A DNA stretch of 5,991 nt from CP2-2F sp034436235 (lineage in GTDB: Bacteria; Chloroflexota; Anaerolineae; Aggregatilineales; UBA2796), in assembly GCA_034436235.1 (NCBI GenBank), contig DAOTWB010000121.1:1-5991 (forward strand), read 5' to 3'. The notes beneath the pieces were generated by a model. That model worked only from the letters and a program-made list of their open reading frames with translations, was not told the DNA's origin and made no database searches. The position numbers and the translations under genes were made by a program. The stretch's first letter is position 1. Every line of letters starts with the position of its first letter. Shown in pieces: positions 5,760 to 5,991 of this stretch.

Positions 5760-5991
5760 ACGATTTTGCGGCTGAAGCAGTTGCATCGAGCGGCTGTGGC
5801 ACGATCATCGGCAGGGTGATGGTGAACGTGCTGCCTTCGCCAACGGCGCTCTTGACGGTGATCATGCCGCCCATCAATTCGACCAAATCGCGCGCGATGG
5901 GCAAGCCAAGACCTGTGCCTGTCACGCCGCGCTGCATATCGGATTGAATTTGCTGATATTTCTCGAAGATGGTCTCGATAGCTTCGGGCGG
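5758..5991 (-). CDS. Sensor histidine kinase, C-terminal ATP-binding end (5' part outside window)
   Basis: The minus strand is open from the window edge to TGA at 5760-5758, giving the last 77 residues of a longer protein. Seen: the F-box IFEKYQQIQ (visible residues 8-16), the G2 box GTGLGLPIARDLVELMGG (25-42) and the closing pattern VKSAVGEGSTFTITLP (46-61). A disordered Ala/Ser-rich tail follows. Known: these are the ATP-lid and final strands of the HATPase_c domain of hybrid or class I histidine kinases. The His-containing dimerisation domain, the N box and any sensor domain lie outside the window. Inferred: it phosphorylates the receiver protein encoded 8 bp downstream. The signal it senses cannot be read here. 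Confidence 0.92.
   Translation of the reverse strand, partial: PPEAIETIFEKYQQIQSDMQRGVTGTGLGLPIARDLVELMGGMITVKSAVGEGSTFTITLPMIVPQPLDATASAAKS

Noticed and set aside
5759..5761. GTG at 5761 as the receiver start
   Set aside because: The GAGGAA ribosome binding site lies downstream of it and fits the ATG at 5749; the receiver fold does not need the extra residues.

Overview
The window looks like chromosomal DNA from a GC-rich (about 60% by eye), GCGC-rich bacterium. A secreted LysM-glycosidase, an NB-ARC STAND ATPase with a repeat sensor and an orphan-type receiver in a kinase operon would suit Chloroflexota (Anaerolineae-like) or another large-genome filamentous or environmental phylum. This placement is inference: no rRNA or other phylogenetic marker is present.

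Left part (1-1381): the 3' part of a plus-strand gene for a secreted protein with two LysM modules followed by a clan GH-A-type glycoside hydrolase domain. It is closed by a perfect 12-bp inverted repeat and T-rich tail acting as an intrinsic terminator. A 177-bp gap (1324-1500) holds that terminator and an extended -10 promoter (TGTTACAAT).

Centre (1501-4008): an 835-residue STAND/NB-ARC ATPase, the most interesting gene here. It has a small N-terminal alpha/beta domain that may be a degenerate TIR, a complete nucleotide-binding switch (Walker A, Walker B, GxP-type and MHx motifs), and a C-terminal helical repeat sensor. The sensor contains a block of 34-residue, 102-bp, nearly identical HAT/TPR-type repeats. 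The repeats differ almost only by amino-acid-changing substitutions. This architecture is that of bacterial NLR-like signal or defence proteins, but no function is demonstrated by the sequence.

Right part (5991 down to 4000): a minus-strand operon running towards the STAND gene. It contains the C-terminal end of a sensor histidine kinase (cut by the window edge), a stand-alone CheY-like receiver protein, a 91-residue three-helix membrane protein, and an adenosine deaminase family enzyme. Kinase and receiver are 8 bp apart. Receiver and membrane protein overlap by 4 bp (GTGA), and the membrane protein can overlap the deaminase by 4 bp (ATGA) depending on the deaminase start. The deaminase and the STAND gene converge and share their last 9 bp, each stop codon lying within the other's reading frame.

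No tRNA, rRNA, CRISPR array, insertion sequence or attachment site was seen. No stretch longer than 300 bp lacks a gene.
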